Assembly: GCA_964571855.1 (NCBI GenBank)
Contig: CAZNDO010000010.1
Location: forward strand, 62,001 to 126,000
Reading direction: 5' to 3'
DNA length: 64,000 nucleotides
Source of the DNA: CAYYFX01 sp964571855
GTDB lineage: Bacteria > ARS69
Shown here: piece by piece, positions 50,594-58,563 of the stretch
Layout: every line of letters starts with the position of its first letter
How positions within the stretch are numbered: the first letter of the stretch is position 1
The notes under the pieces: model-generated
Databases searched by the model: none
Told to the model about the DNA's origin: nothing
Seen by the model: only the letters and a program-made list of their open reading frames with translations
Translations under genes and position numbers: made by a program

Positions 50594-51166
50594 ATGCGCT
50601 TCCGCTGCCCGCTCCCCGCCCTGTGCGCGTTCGTCTTCGCCCTGCTCGCCGGGTGCGCCGGCAGCCGCCCGGACACAAGCGAACCCGTGGCGGATGCGGA
50701 CCTCGCACGGGCCCACGAGGCGCTCGGGCCGTTCCAGCGGGAACTGATGGGCGCGCTGTCGAAGGCCATGGCGGACGGCGGCCCGGAGGCGGCCATCGAC
50801 GTGTGCCGCACGGAGGCGCCCGCCATCGCGGCCGCCGCGAGCGGAGCGGACATCGAGATCGGCCGCACCAGCCACCGCTTGCGGAACCCGGCGAACGCGC
50901 CGCGCCCGTGGATGGAGCCGCTGCTCGCGGCCTACGTGGCGGACCCGGCGAACGCGAAGCCCCGCGCCGTGCGTCTCGGCAAGGACCGCATCGGCTACGT
51001 GGAGCCCATCCGCGTGAAGGGCATGTGCCTCGCGTGCCACGGACAGGACGTATCCGCGTCCATCCTCGAGCGCGTGCGCGCGCACTACCCGGAGGACGCC
51101 GCCACCGGGTTCGCGGACGGGGACCTGCGCGGGATGTTCTGGGTGGAACTGCCCGCGTCGTCCTGA
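50594..51166 (+). CDS. Tll0287-like (DUF3365) mono-haem c lipoprotein
   Basis: 190 aa. Lipobox LLAGC near residue 21. The body matches the Tll0287/DUF3365 haem-sensor fold: ELMGALSKAMADGGPEAAID, VCRTEAPAIAAAAS, IGRTSHRLRNPANAP, then the haem motif CLACHG (CxxCH) in EPIRVKGMCLACHGQDVS, ending AATGFADGDLRGMFWVEL. In related proteins this domain senses redox state or gases, often attached to kinases; here it is free and lipid-anchored. The histidine kinase 3 kb downstream has a separate periplasmic sensor, so a partnership is possible but unproven. No SD. Confidence 0.88.
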   Translation: MRFRCPLPALCAFVFALLAGCAGSRPDTSEPVADADLARAHEALGPFQRELMGALSKAMADGGPEAAIDVCRTEAPAIAAAASGADIEIGRTSHRLRNPANAPRPWMEPLLAAYVADPANAKPRAVRLGKDRIGYVEPIRVKGMCLACHGQDVSASILERVRAHYPEDAATGFADGDLRGMFWVELPASS

Positions 51167-51170
51167 GACG

Positions 51171-51187
51171 CCGGCGCGGCGCGCCGG
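51171..51187. terminator. Bidirectional hairpin between convergent genes
   Basis: CCGGCGCG-G-CGCGCCGG fills the gap between the haem lipoprotein stop (51166) and the DUF4382 lipoprotein stop (51188). No T-tract. Confidence 0.5.
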
Positions 51188-52093
51188 TCAGTCCGCGCCC
51201 GCGCCGTCCCCGCTCGCGTCCGGCACCGCCACCGGCAGCACCAGCTCCACGCCTCCGCTCTCCTTCCCCGGCTCCACCAGCACGCGTGCCCGCTTCTCGC
51301 CGCAGCCCGTCGCCGCCGCGCGCACGTCCCAGGTCCCCGGCGCGAGGCCCAGGATCGTCCACCGGCCGTCGGGTCCGGTCGAAGTGCGGGCGACGTCCGA
51401 GCCGGACACCGCTTCCACCTCCGCACCGCCGACCGGCCGTCCGCCGCCCGCGTCCCCGTCGATCCGCCCCTCCTCCCGCACCAGCCCGGATACGGCGCCG
51501 CTCGTCGAGAGGTTCGCCACGCGGAGCACGGGATGGAAGTGGAAGGAGCGGATGTCCGCCGCGCGGCGCGCCGACGCCGGGATCGCGCGGAACGACCCGG
51601 ACACGTCGAAGTCCAGGAGGACCTCCGTGGTGTCCTCCCCGCGCACCGCGATCGGCGGCTGCGGGAAAATCTTCAGCCCGCTCGTGTCGCCCGACGGCAC
51701 GCGCAGGTCGAACGTGCGCCCGTCGGCCAGGGTCACGGAGCCCTCCGGAACGCGCACGCGGATCTGGTCCACGACGCCCGCGGGCAGATCCGCGGACACG
51801 AGCACCTCGGTGACCCCGTTGCGCAGTTCCATCAACTCCACGACGCGCGGCTCCTCGGACAGGACGTAGAACGCGGACTCCTCGTCCGCGTCCGCATCCA
51901 CGTACACCTCCACACGGTCGATGAGCACCTGCGCCGAGGCGATCGCCTCGAACGGGTACGGCGCGTCGGAGACGCGCACCACGAAGGCGCCTCGCGCGGG
52001 CCGATCCTCGCCCGTGCAGCCGCCGGCAAGGCCCGCCGCCATCGCGGCCACGAGGAGGAGCAGGAACGGTCGATTGCTCGAACGGCTGTTCAT
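51188..52093 (-). CDS. DUF4382 lipoprotein with carboxypeptidase-regulatory-like domain
   Basis: 301 aa from ATG 52093 with GGAGG about 6 nt upstream. Lipobox GLAGGC. Residues 30-190 match DUF4382 (VVRVSDAPYPFEAIASAQV, VELMELRNGVTEVLVSADLP, GVVDQIRVRVPEGSVTLADG, VLLDFDVSGSFRAIP). Residues about 215-295 form a carboxypeptidase-regulatory/transthyretin-like beta domain (GRPVGGAEVEAVSG, TSTGPDGRWTILGLAPGTWD). A periplasmic or surface binding role is likely; DUF4382 has no known activity. It is divergent from the OM barrel gene at 52385. Confidence 0.88.
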   Translation of the reverse strand: MNSRSSNRPFLLLLVAAMAAGLAGGCTGEDRPARGAFVVRVSDAPYPFEAIASAQVLIDRVEVYVDADADEESAFYVLSEEPRVVELMELRNGVTEVLVSADLPAGVVDQIRVRVPEGSVTLADGRTFDLRVPSGDTSGLKIFPQPPIAVRGEDTTEVLLDFDVSGSFRAIPASARRAADIRSFHFHPVLRVANLSTSGAVSGLVREEGRIDGDAGGGRPVGGAEVEAVSGSDVARTSTGPDGRWTILGLAPGTWDVRAAATGCGEKRARVLVEPGKESGGVELVLPVAVPDASGDGAGAD

Positions 52094-52320
52094 GATCTCC
52101 CTCCGGTTGCGGGGGACTCCAAGGGCTCTTGCGAGAGGTGTACCAGAACGCGGGGGCCGAGGGAGCCGAATCGTTGCCAGGGATCGCGAACGGACACGAA
52201 TGCGACCGCGCCGCGCGCGGTAGAACTTGCCGGATCGTTTCGAATCTCCACGAGCGCGAAGCCCACGCGTCCCCGGGTGCATTCCGCGCAACCCACGCCG
52301 CCCCGGCGGCTTGCGCGGCG

Positions 52321-52336
52321 TGGCACGCACGCTGCT
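52321..52336 (+). promoter_or_regulatory. Sigma-54 (-24/-12) promoter
   Basis: TGGCACGCACGCTGCT: perfect TGGCACG -24 box, GG-N10-GC spacing, one mismatch in the -12 box (CTGCT for TTGCT). It lies 48 bp upstream of the OM barrel start (52385), with the GGAGG SD between. Confidence 0.65.
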
Positions 52337-52384
52337 AGGTGGATCCCGCGTGCTGTCCGGGACTCCCCTGGTGGAGGATCGGCG

Positions 52385-52924
52385 ATGCAAACCCTACGCA
52401 GTCTCGTCACGAGCGCGGTGGCGCTCGCGCTCCTCGCGGCTCCGGCGCAGGCCACCCTGGGCTTCGGGCTCCGGGCCGGCTTCCTGGACCGCGTTGAGGA
52501 GAGCGGCCGCCCGCGTTCCTTCGGCGGCTTCGCCCGGGCGCACTCCGGGTTCTTCGGCCTCGAGGTCGGGGCCGATCGCTGGACGTTCGAACGCGCGGAC
52601 GGTGCGGAGGTGACCACCACTCCGGTGTCGCTCGCGCTGCTCGCGTACCCGCTGCCGTTCGCGTACGTGCTCGGCGGCGGCGGGCTGTACGACGCGTCGA
52701 TCGCGGAGACCGCCGGCACGGGCGCGGAGGTGTCCGAGCTGAGCTGGCTGATCGGCGCGGGACTCGAGATCCCGGTGCTGCCCGCGCTGCGCCTCACCGG
52801 CGACGTCCGCTACGGCTACGTGGACCGGGACCGGGATCGCCTGGCGCAGCTCGGGCTCGACGACCGCGACTGGGTCGTCTTCCACGCGGGCGCGATGCTG
52901 GCGCTGCCCCCGGGCACTCCGTGA
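52385..52924 (+). CDS. Small outer-membrane beta-barrel protein
   Basis: 179 aa; GTGGAGG SD about 8 nt before ATG. Signal peptide MQTLRSLVTSAVALALLAAP-AQA. The mature part has alternating strands typical of an 8-stranded OmpX/OMP_b-brl-like barrel (LGFGLRAGFLDRVEESGRPR, FFGLEVGADRWTFERADG, VSLALLAYPLPFAYVLGGGG, SWLIGAGLEIPVLPALRLTG, DVRYGYVDRD). It ends GAMLALPPGTP without a terminal aromatic. It has its own sigma-54-type promoter and precedes a second barrel gene by 28 bp, probably in one transcript. Confidence 0.82.
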   Translation: MQTLRSLVTSAVALALLAAPAQATLGFGLRAGFLDRVEESGRPRSFGGFARAHSGFFGLEVGADRWTFERADGAEVTTTPVSLALLAYPLPFAYVLGGGGLYDASIAETAGTGAEVSELSWLIGAGLEIPVLPALRLTGDVRYGYVDRDRDRLAQLGLDDRDWVVFHAGAMLALPPGTP

Positions 52925-52952
52925 CCGCACACTTCCGAAGGGAGGAACGATC

Positions 52953-53462
52953 ATGCGACACCGCGATCGCACGACCCTGACGCTCGCCGCCCTCGTCGCC
53001 GCCGCCGCGCTCGCGTGCGCACCGGCGACTGCCACCGCCATGGGCTCGCTGGCCCCGCCCGAGGCGGGCCGCGAGTTCGGCCTCGGTCTCGTCGTCGGCG
53101 AGCCCACGGGCATCACGGGCGAGAAGTGGCTCTCGCATCGCACGTCGGTGGACTTCGGCGCCGCGTGGTCGATGGACGGCCACGACTCGATGGATCTCGT
53201 GGCGGACCACCTCTGGTACGACCACGACGCGCTCGACGACGACCCGCGCCGCTTCGCGCTGCACTACGGCCTGGGCGGGCGGCTGCGCATCGAGGAGGAC
53301 GGCGCCGACCGCATCGGCCCCCGCTTCCCGCTGGGCGTCACGTACTTCGCGGACGGCGGTCGCGTGGGGATCTTCCTGCAGGTGGCGCCGGTGCTGGACC
53401 TCGCGCCGGACACCGACCTCGACGTGCAGGCGGGTCTCGGCGCGCGCTACTTCTGGCAGTGA
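52953..53462 (+). CDS. DUF3996-like outer-membrane barrel protein
   Basis: 169 aa; GGGAGGAACGATC gives a good SD before ATG. Signal peptide ends near PATATAMGS. The sequence EFGLGLVVGEPTGITGEKWL, LHYGLGGRLRIEEDGADRIG, PLGVTYFADGGRVGIFLQVA, VLDLAPDTDLDVQAGLGARY-FW is the DUF3996/OmpA-like barrel pattern also seen in FCB bacteria. The protein ends YFWQ. Likely cotranscribed with the preceding barrel gene, so possibly under the same sigma-54 promoter. Confidence 0.82.
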   Translation: MRHRDRTTLTLAALVAAAALACAPATATAMGSLAPPEAGREFGLGLVVGEPTGITGEKWLSHRTSVDFGAAWSMDGHDSMDLVADHLWYDHDALDDDPRRFALHYGLGGRLRIEEDGADRIGPRFPLGVTYFADGGRVGIFLQVAPVLDLAPDTDLDVQAGLGARYFWQ

Positions 53463-53486
53463 GCCGCGCCCGGCGCGCCGCGACGC

Positions 53487-53936
53487 TCAGCGCGCAGCCG
53501 CGATCTCCTCCGCGAGGAGACGGGCCTTGTGGGCGAGCGTCGCGGCCGCGTCCGGGTCCATCTCCATCGCGGTGCGCGCCTGCGCGACGAGTCCCTCCAC
53601 CGCGCGTACCTTGTCGGCGCGCGCCGCGTCGGTCGCGGGGGCGAGTGCCGCGATCAGCCGCTCCGCCTCCACCACGTCCTTGCGCGCCTGCACCACCAGC
53701 TCGGCCCGCCTGTCGGTGCCGAGCTCCACGGCCACCTCGCGCTCCGGCACGGCGGGCGCCGCCGCCGCGAGGGTGTCGGCGGGCGCGGGCTTCGACGGCG
53801 CGGCGGGTGGCGGGACCGGCGCCGTCTCCGGCTCGGGCCGGGCGACCGGGGCGTCCGTGCGCGGCGCCACCGGTGCGGTGCCGCCGCATCCGGCCAGCCA
53901 GGTCGCGAGAACGAGCAGGATCGCCGCGGGTCTCAT
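53487..53936 (-). CDS. DUF4398-like lipoprotein coupled to the histidine kinase
   Basis: 149 aa from ATG 53936, which overlaps the kinase stop as ATGA. Lipobox TWLAGC. A Pro/Ala-rich linker is followed by a helical repeat (RRAELVVQARKDVVEAERLI, KVRAVEGLVAQARTAMEMDP, ATLAHKARLLAEEIAAAR) resembling DUF4398 periplasmic lipoproteins. Being third in the activator-kinase-lipoprotein operon with coupled starts suggests an envelope partner or sensor aid for the kinase; this is inference from gene order. Confidence 0.8.
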   Translation of the reverse strand: MRPAAILLVLATWLAGCGGTAPVAPRTDAPVARPEPETAPVPPPAAPSKPAPADTLAAAAPAVPEREVAVELGTDRRAELVVQARKDVVEAERLIAALAPATDAARADKVRAVEGLVAQARTAMEMDPDAAATLAHKARLLAEEIAAAR

Positions 53937-55399
53937 GCATCCCTCGCGGGGAAGCGAAGCGTGACCGTCGTCCCCTCGCCGGGCGCGGAGCGGATGTCCA
54001 CGTCGCCGCCCTGCATCTCCACCGCCTGACGCACGAGGGGAAGTCCCACGCCGGTACCGTCCTTCTTCGTGGTGTAGAAGAGGTCGAACGCGCGCTCGAG
54101 CTGCTCGGGGGACATGCCGGGCCCCGTGTCCGCCACGGCGACGGAGATCCTGTCCCCGGCGCGTTCCGCCCGCAAGACGATTCTCCGGTCCCGCGACGGC
54201 GTCGCCTGGATCGCGTTGTGCACCACGTTCCGCAGCGCCTGCCGCAGCACCTCCTCGTCCCCGACCGCCCAGAGCGGCCCCGCGGCGTCCGGCCCCTCGA
54301 GGGCCAGCCCGGCGAGGTCGGCGTCCCCCTCGGACTCGCGGCACACGGAGCGCGCAAGGGCCGCCACGTCGAGCGGCTTCGACGCGGGCGGCCGCAGGCG
54401 CGCGATCGTGAGGAACCCGCGGATCACCCGGTCCAGCCGCTGCACCTTGGAGCGCGCCCCCGCGAGATGTTCGTCCACCTCGCCGCCCGTCGACACGGCG
54501 CGGGCCGCGTCCAGCTCCAGGCTGAGCGACTGCAGCGGATCCCGGAGTTCGTGCGCCACGCCGGCGGCCATCTCGCCGAGCCGCATGAGCACGCGCGCGG
54601 GGTCGCCCGCCGGACCCGCGGGGTCCGCGCGGCCCGCCGGCGCGCGATCCCGGTCGCGACGGAACTGCTCGCGGAGCAGGTTCAGCTCCCGCGCGAGGCG
54701 GCGGAACTCCTCGGCTCCGGACTCCGGGATCTCCGCGTCCAGCCGTCCCTCGCGGATGGCGGCGAGCCCGGCCTCCAGCGTGCGCACCTCGCGCACGGCC
54801 AGCCGCGAGAGCACCACGCCCGCCGCGATGGCCAGCGAGAAGACCACGACCGCCACCAGCAGCCCCCGCCGGAACGACTCCTTCACGGCTTCCCAAAGGA
54901 ACGCGCGCGTCACCACGACATGGATGGACGCGAAGGGACGGTCGTCCCGCACGAGCGCCGTGGTGTAGGACCACAGCTGTCCCGGCTGCCGCAACGCCCA
55001 GAGCGTGGCGAACGACTCCGCGAGGTTGCCGGCGCGCGGGATCGGCGGGTGCTCCTGCACCGGCTTCCCCACCTCGCTGCCCAGGCTGTGCGCCACCGCG
55101 ACGCCGTCGGGGTCGGTGACCGCCACGTGCAGGACGGTCACGGCCTGCGCGATCGCGTCCGCGAGCACGAGCGCGAGCCGCGGCTCGCGCGCATAGCTCC
55201 GCAGCGCCTCGCCCTCGTGCTCCCGCGCGAGCAGATCCAGCTCCCGCCGCACGCCCCGCGAGGTGAACTCGCACTCCGTGTGCGCCCGCTCCGTGGCCAG
55301 TCGCGCCACGTTCGCCAGCTCCAGGAGCCCGGACGACGCCACGAGCAGCAGCGCCAGCCCGAGGAACGCCGCGGTGCGACCCGCCCCGAACCGCCTCAC
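53933..55399 (-). CDS. Membrane sensor histidine kinase
   Basis: 488 aa; start ATG 55399 overlaps the upstream regulator stop (ATGA). TM1 (9-30), periplasmic sensor about 31-177 of single-Cache-like style (VLHVAVTDPDGVAVAHSLGS, SYTTALVRDDRPFASIHVVV), TM2 (178-200), HAMP (about 200-250). The HisKA box is GVAHELRDPLQSLSLELD with His283. HATPase boxes are NVVHNAIQ (N), VADTGPGMS (G1), FDLFYTTK (F) and GTGVGLPLV (G2). The kinase phosphorylates the NtrC-type regulator encoded upstream in the same operon. All catalytic motifs are present. Ligand unknown; an envelope or redox cue would fit the neighbours. Confidence 0.94.
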   Translation of the reverse strand: MRRFGAGRTAAFLGLALLLVASSGLLELANVARLATERAHTECEFTSRGVRRELDLLAREHEGEALRSYAREPRLALVLADAIAQAVTVLHVAVTDPDGVAVAHSLGSEVGKPVQEHPPIPRAGNLAESFATLWALRQPGQLWSYTTALVRDDRPFASIHVVVTRAFLWEAVKESFRRGLLVAVVVFSLAIAAGVVLSRLAVREVRTLEAGLAAIREGRLDAEIPESGAEEFRRLARELNLLREQFRRDRDRAPAGRADPAGPAGDPARVLMRLGEMAAGVAHELRDPLQSLSLELDAARAVSTGGEVDEHLAGARSKVQRLDRVIRGFLTIARLRPPASKPLDVAALARSVCRESEGDADLAGLALEGPDAAGPLWAVGDEEVLRQALRNVVHNAIQATPSRDRRIVLRAERAGDRISVAVADTGPGMSPEQLERAFDLFYTTKKDGTGVGLPLVRQAVEMQGGDVDIRSAPGEGTTVTLRFPARDA

Positions 55400-56802
55400 G
55401 ATCCGGAACCGTCGCCGCCGTCCGCCTCGTACGCGTGCAGCTTCGCGTACAGCGTCTTCGGGCTGATGCCGAGCACGGAGGCCGTCCTCCGCTTGTTGCC
55501 CTCGCAGTGCTCCAGCGTGCGCAGGATGAGCGCGCGCTCCGCGTCCCCGATGGACGTGCCCACGGGGATGCGCAGGTCGTCACCGTCCGTCGCGATCGGG
55601 CGGGGGGCGCGCGCGCCGCGGATCGCATCCGGCAGATGGTGCGGCTGGATGTCGCCCTCCGGGCACAGCACCACGGCGCGCTGCACGGCGTTGCGCAGCT
55701 CGCGCCCGTTGCCGGGCCAGCGGTGCCTGGCCAGCAGCTCCAGGGCGTCGTCCGAGAAGCCGGTGATGGGCTTGCCGGTCTCCTCCACCTGCCTCTCCAG
55801 GAAGTGCCCGGCAAGGAGCGTCACGTCCTCCGGCCGCTCGCGCAGCGGCGGCAGGTGGATGTGGAACACGTTGAGGCGGTAGTAGAGGTCCTCGCGGAAG
55901 GAGCCGTCCTTCGTCAACTCCTCCACCGCCACGTTCGTCGCGGCCACGACGCGCACGTCCACCCGCGTCTCGGAGGTCCCCCCCACGCGGCGCACGACGC
56001 CGTCCTCCAGCACGCGCAACAGCTTCGTCTGCAGGTCCGCCGGCATCTCCCCGATCTCGTCCAGGAGCAGCGTGCCGTCGTGCGCCAGCTCGAAGCAGCC
56101 GGCGCGCGCGGACGTGGCCCCCGTGAACGCGCCCTTCTCGTGCCCGAAGATCTCGCTCTCCAGCAGGCTGGCGGGGATGGCGGCGCAGTTGATCGCCACG
56201 AGGCGCGCGCCCGCGCGCGGGCTCAGGCGGTGCAGGGTGCGCGCCACCAGCTCCTTGCCCGTGCCGCTCTCGCCCGTCACGAGCACCGACGCGTTCGACG
56301 GCGCCACCTGCTCCAGCAGCCGGAAGATCTCCAGCATGGCGGGCGACTTCCCCAGGAGATCCTGGAACCGGCCGGCCCGGACCATCTCGCGGCGGAGCAG
56401 CATCACCTCGCGGCGCAGCGCGGAGCGCTCCAGCCCCTTCCCGACCACGGTGAGCAGTCGCTCGCGGTCCACGGGCTTCACGAGGTAGTCGTACACGCCA
56501 AGCTTCGTGGCCTCCACGGCGCTGCCGATGGAGCCGTGCCCGGTGAGAACCACGACCGTGAGCTCGAGGCCGCGCTCGCGCAGGTCCCCGATGAGCTCGA
56601 TCCCGCCCGCGCCGGGCAGGTTCAGGTCCGTGATCACGAGGTCGGGGGGCGCGGCCAGGACCCTCTGGGTGGCGGCGGCCGCGTCGGCGACCGACTCCAC
56701 GTCGTAGCCCTGCGCGCTCAGTACGCGCTCGAGGCCGCGACGGATCGACTCGTCGTCGTCCACGACGAGGATCCGGGGCCGGCGCTCGTCCGGTTCGCTC
56801 AT
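55396..56802 (-). CDS. NtrC-family sigma-54-dependent response regulator
   Basis: 468 aa from ATG 56802. Receiver domain with phospho-acceptor Asp59 (DLVITDLNLPG) and acidic pocket VVDDD. AAA+ domain: Walker A GESGTGKE (177-184) and the sigma-54 contact loop GAFTGA (224-229) in HEKGAFTGATS, then LLLDEIGEMPADLQTKLLRV. The C-terminal Fis-type HTH is ERALILRTLEHCEGNKRRTA with SVLGISPKTLYAKLH. It activates sigma-54 RNA polymerase at the -24/-12 promoters, three of which are found nearby on the plus strand. It is first in the operon with kinase and lipoprotein, each start overlapping the previous stop. Confidence 0.96.
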   Translation of the reverse strand: MSEPDERRPRILVVDDDESIRRGLERVLSAQGYDVESVADAAAATQRVLAAPPDLVITDLNLPGAGGIELIGDLRERGLELTVVVLTGHGSIGSAVEATKLGVYDYLVKPVDRERLLTVVGKGLERSALRREVMLLRREMVRAGRFQDLLGKSPAMLEIFRLLEQVAPSNASVLVTGESGTGKELVARTLHRLSPRAGARLVAINCAAIPASLLESEIFGHEKGAFTGATSARAGCFELAHDGTLLLDEIGEMPADLQTKLLRVLEDGVVRRVGGTSETRVDVRVVAATNVAVEELTKDGSFREDLYYRLNVFHIHLPPLRERPEDVTLLAGHFLERQVEETGKPITGFSDDALELLARHRWPGNGRELRNAVQRAVVLCPEGDIQPHHLPDAIRGARAPRPIATDGDDLRIPVGTSIGDAERALILRTLEHCEGNKRRTASVLGISPKTLYAKLHAYEADGGDGSGS

Positions 56803-56950
56803 GCGGCGTGGAACCCCCGGGGGACGGTTCGGTGCCGTGATCCGTGGCGAAAGGTAACGCGCGGTTCCTTCGTGCGCATGCAGGAAGTGCACACGGGCCG
56901 CGGCGGGGCGCCGGAAGGGCGCTGCGGGGCCGCACGGACGGGAGTCGGGG

Positions 56951-56966
56951 TGGCACGGACCTTGTT
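56951..56966 (+). promoter_or_regulatory. Sigma-54 (-24/-12) promoter
   Basis: TGGCACGGACCTTGTT: perfect TGGCACG -24 box and TTG of the -12 box at the right spacing; the -12 C is T. It lies 47 bp upstream of the OmpA lipoprotein GTG, in the 211-bp divergent gap facing the NtrC-type activator gene. No other gene is seen in that gap. Confidence 0.65.
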
Positions 56967-57013
56967 ATGGGGAGGCGGCGTCGGGGCGAAGGGGGCCCCG
57001 GAAGGAGGACACC

Positions 57014-57667
57014 GTGGGAAGGCATGGACACCGGGGATCGGCGGTGCTGGCCCTCGCGGCCGGGCTGCTCTTCGTGAACGGCTGCGCGACAAGAGGCTAC
57101 GTGGACGACCGCGTCGCGGAACTGGGGACGCGGGCGGAGGCGGATGACGCGCGGCTGCGCGAGGACCTCTCGCGCGGCGTGGAGGAGACGGGGCGCTCGG
57201 CCGAGGAGGCCCTCGCCCGCGCCTCCGCGGCGCGCGAGCTGGCGCTGGGCAACGTGGACTACCGGCCGTTGGAGGAGTGGACGATCCACTTCGCGTTCGA
57301 CAGCGCGGAGCTCTCGGCGGAGTCCCGCGCGACGCTGGACGACGCGGCGGCGGCCGCCGCCGGCAACCCGCGGGCGCTCGTGGACATCCTCGGGCACGCG
57401 GACACGACCGGACCGGACGCGTACAACGACGACCTGAGCCGGCGCCGCGCGGCCTCGGTGATGAAGTACCTCATCCTCCACGGTCCGGGACCGGTGTCCC
57501 GGTACGCCGTCGTCGGCCTGGGCGAGACCTCTCCCGTCACGGCCGCGGGCGTGGAGGACCGGCCGGGGAGCCGGCGCGTCGTCGTGGCGCTGCTGGAGCG
57601 CACGGAGCCTTCGGGCGCGGGCCAAACGAAGGAGGAGCCCGTGATCTCGCGCGCGGACGACCGCTGA
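57014..57667 (+). CDS. OmpA-family peptidoglycan-associated lipoprotein
   Basis: 217 aa from GTG 57014 with AAGGAGG (57002-57008) at ideal spacing. Lipobox LFVNGC. A short Lpp-like helical stalk (YVDDRVAELGTRAEADDARL) precedes the OmpA/MotB C-terminal domain: WTIHFAFDSAELSAESRATL, then LVDILGHADTTGPDAYNDDL, SRRRAASVMKYLILHG and VVGLGETSPV. The Asp and Arg that bind diaminopimelate (in NDDLSRRRA) are present. It links the outer membrane to peptidoglycan. A sigma-54 promoter lies just upstream, which is unusual for Pal-like genes and suggests stress-induced expression. Confidence 0.9.
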   Translation: MGRHGHRGSAVLALAAGLLFVNGCATRGYVDDRVAELGTRAEADDARLREDLSRGVEETGRSAEEALARASAARELALGNVDYRPLEEWTIHFAFDSAELSAESRATLDDAAAAAAGNPRALVDILGHADTTGPDAYNDDLSRRRAASVMKYLILHGPGPVSRYAVVGLGETSPVTAAGVEDRPGSRRVVVALLERTEPSGAGQTKEEPVISRADDR

Positions 57668-57860
57668 GACCCGCTCCGGAGCCCGCCCCGCCCTCCCGTC
57701 CTGCCGGAGGGGGACAGTGCATCACGCGACGGTGAGGGCGGGCGGGTCCGGTGCGGGCCCCGCCGCGGAAGTCGACGGGGACGAGCGGAGCAGGATGCAC
57801 GGGGAGGAGAAGCGAGGCGGGGAAGCGCCGGCAAGCCCGGCGGGAAGGAGAAGCCCTGAC

Positions 57861-58529
57861 ATGAGGACGACACACGCGAGCCCGGCGATCCGGGCGGGAA
57901 GCGCGATCCTGGCTGCGGTGCTGCTCGCGGCCGGGTGCGGGGAGCGGACGGAGCTGGTGGAGGTCCCGGCCGGCGCCAGCTTCGTGGTGACGCTCACCGA
58001 GCCGTTGAGCACGTCCGGGAGCGAGGCCGGGGACACGTTCGAGGCGCGGGTGGAGCAGCCGTTGATCGTGCACGCGGAGCCGGTGATCGAGGTGGGCTCC
58101 ACCGTGCGCGGCGAGCTCACGAGCGTGGTGAGCGGCGCGGACGGCCTCTCCACGCCCAGCCTCACGCTGGTCTTCAAGGAGGTCGTGGACGCGGACGGCG
58201 GCGTGCACGCCGTGCAGGCGCGCCCGCTCGTGGTGGCCGGGACGGAACCCGAGCCCACGGACGCGGGTGCAACCGCGCAGGAGACGGGCTCGGCCACGGG
58301 CGACGACCCGGCGCCTCACGCGCCCACGGAGGAATCCTCCATGGAAGAGTCGGACGCCCTGATGGCCGAGCCCGGTCCGGAGACCACGGAGACCTCGGAG
58401 GGGACCGGGCCCATGCTCGTCGCGGGGTCGGGGCCGGTGATGGTGCCCGCCGCGTCGGGGGACATCATGCTGCCGTCCGGCCAGGAGGTCCGCGTGGAGC
58501 TCGCGGCGTCCGCGCGACTGCCGCTGTAG
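57861..58529 (+). CDS. Predicted lipoprotein with beta-rich domain and acidic Pro/Thr/Glu tail
   Basis: 222 aa from ATG 57861; AGGAG is 10 nt upstream. Lipobox LLAAGC. Residues 30-120 look like a compact beta domain (ELVEVPAGASFVVTLTEPLS, AGDTFEARVEQPLIVHAEP, EVGSTVRGELTSVVS, LTLVFKEVVDADGGVHAV). A disordered Glu/Thr/Ala/Pro-rich section (about 128-185) and a short last strand (QEVRVELAASARLPL) follow. The beta domain resembles proteins that test 'V(I)xxGTxxxxxL' strands, as in TrbI-like or conjugal lipoprotein folds, but I do not assign a family. Possibly in the same transcript as the OmpA gene (193 bp apart). Confidence 0.75.
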   Translation: MRTTHASPAIRAGSAILAAVLLAAGCGERTELVEVPAGASFVVTLTEPLSTSGSEAGDTFEARVEQPLIVHAEPVIEVGSTVRGELTSVVSGADGLSTPSLTLVFKEVVDADGGVHAVQARPLVVAGTEPEPTDAGATAQETGSATGDDPAPHAPTEESSMEESDALMAEPGPETTETSEGTGPMLVAGSGPVMVPAASGDIMLPSGQEVRVELAASARLPL

Positions 58530-58563
58530 TTCGACTCCCTGCGCCGCAAGGTGCTTGGACGGC

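Noticed and set aside
52164..52179. Minus-strand TGGCAACGATTCGGCT with sigma-54-like spacing before the DUF4382 gene
   Set aside because: The -12 box is CGGCT rather than TTGCT; GG-N10-GC alone is expected often in GC-rich DNA.
53015..55882. 955-codon plus-strand frame over the kinase genes
   Set aside because: Arg/His/Pro-rich and opposite the intact kinase and regulator genes; only the DUF3996-like gene at 52953 is supported on this strand.
57691..57711. CCCTCC/GGAGGG hairpin after the OmpA gene as terminator
   Set aside because: Stem of only 6 bp, 9-nt loop and no T-tract; too weak to list as a terminator.
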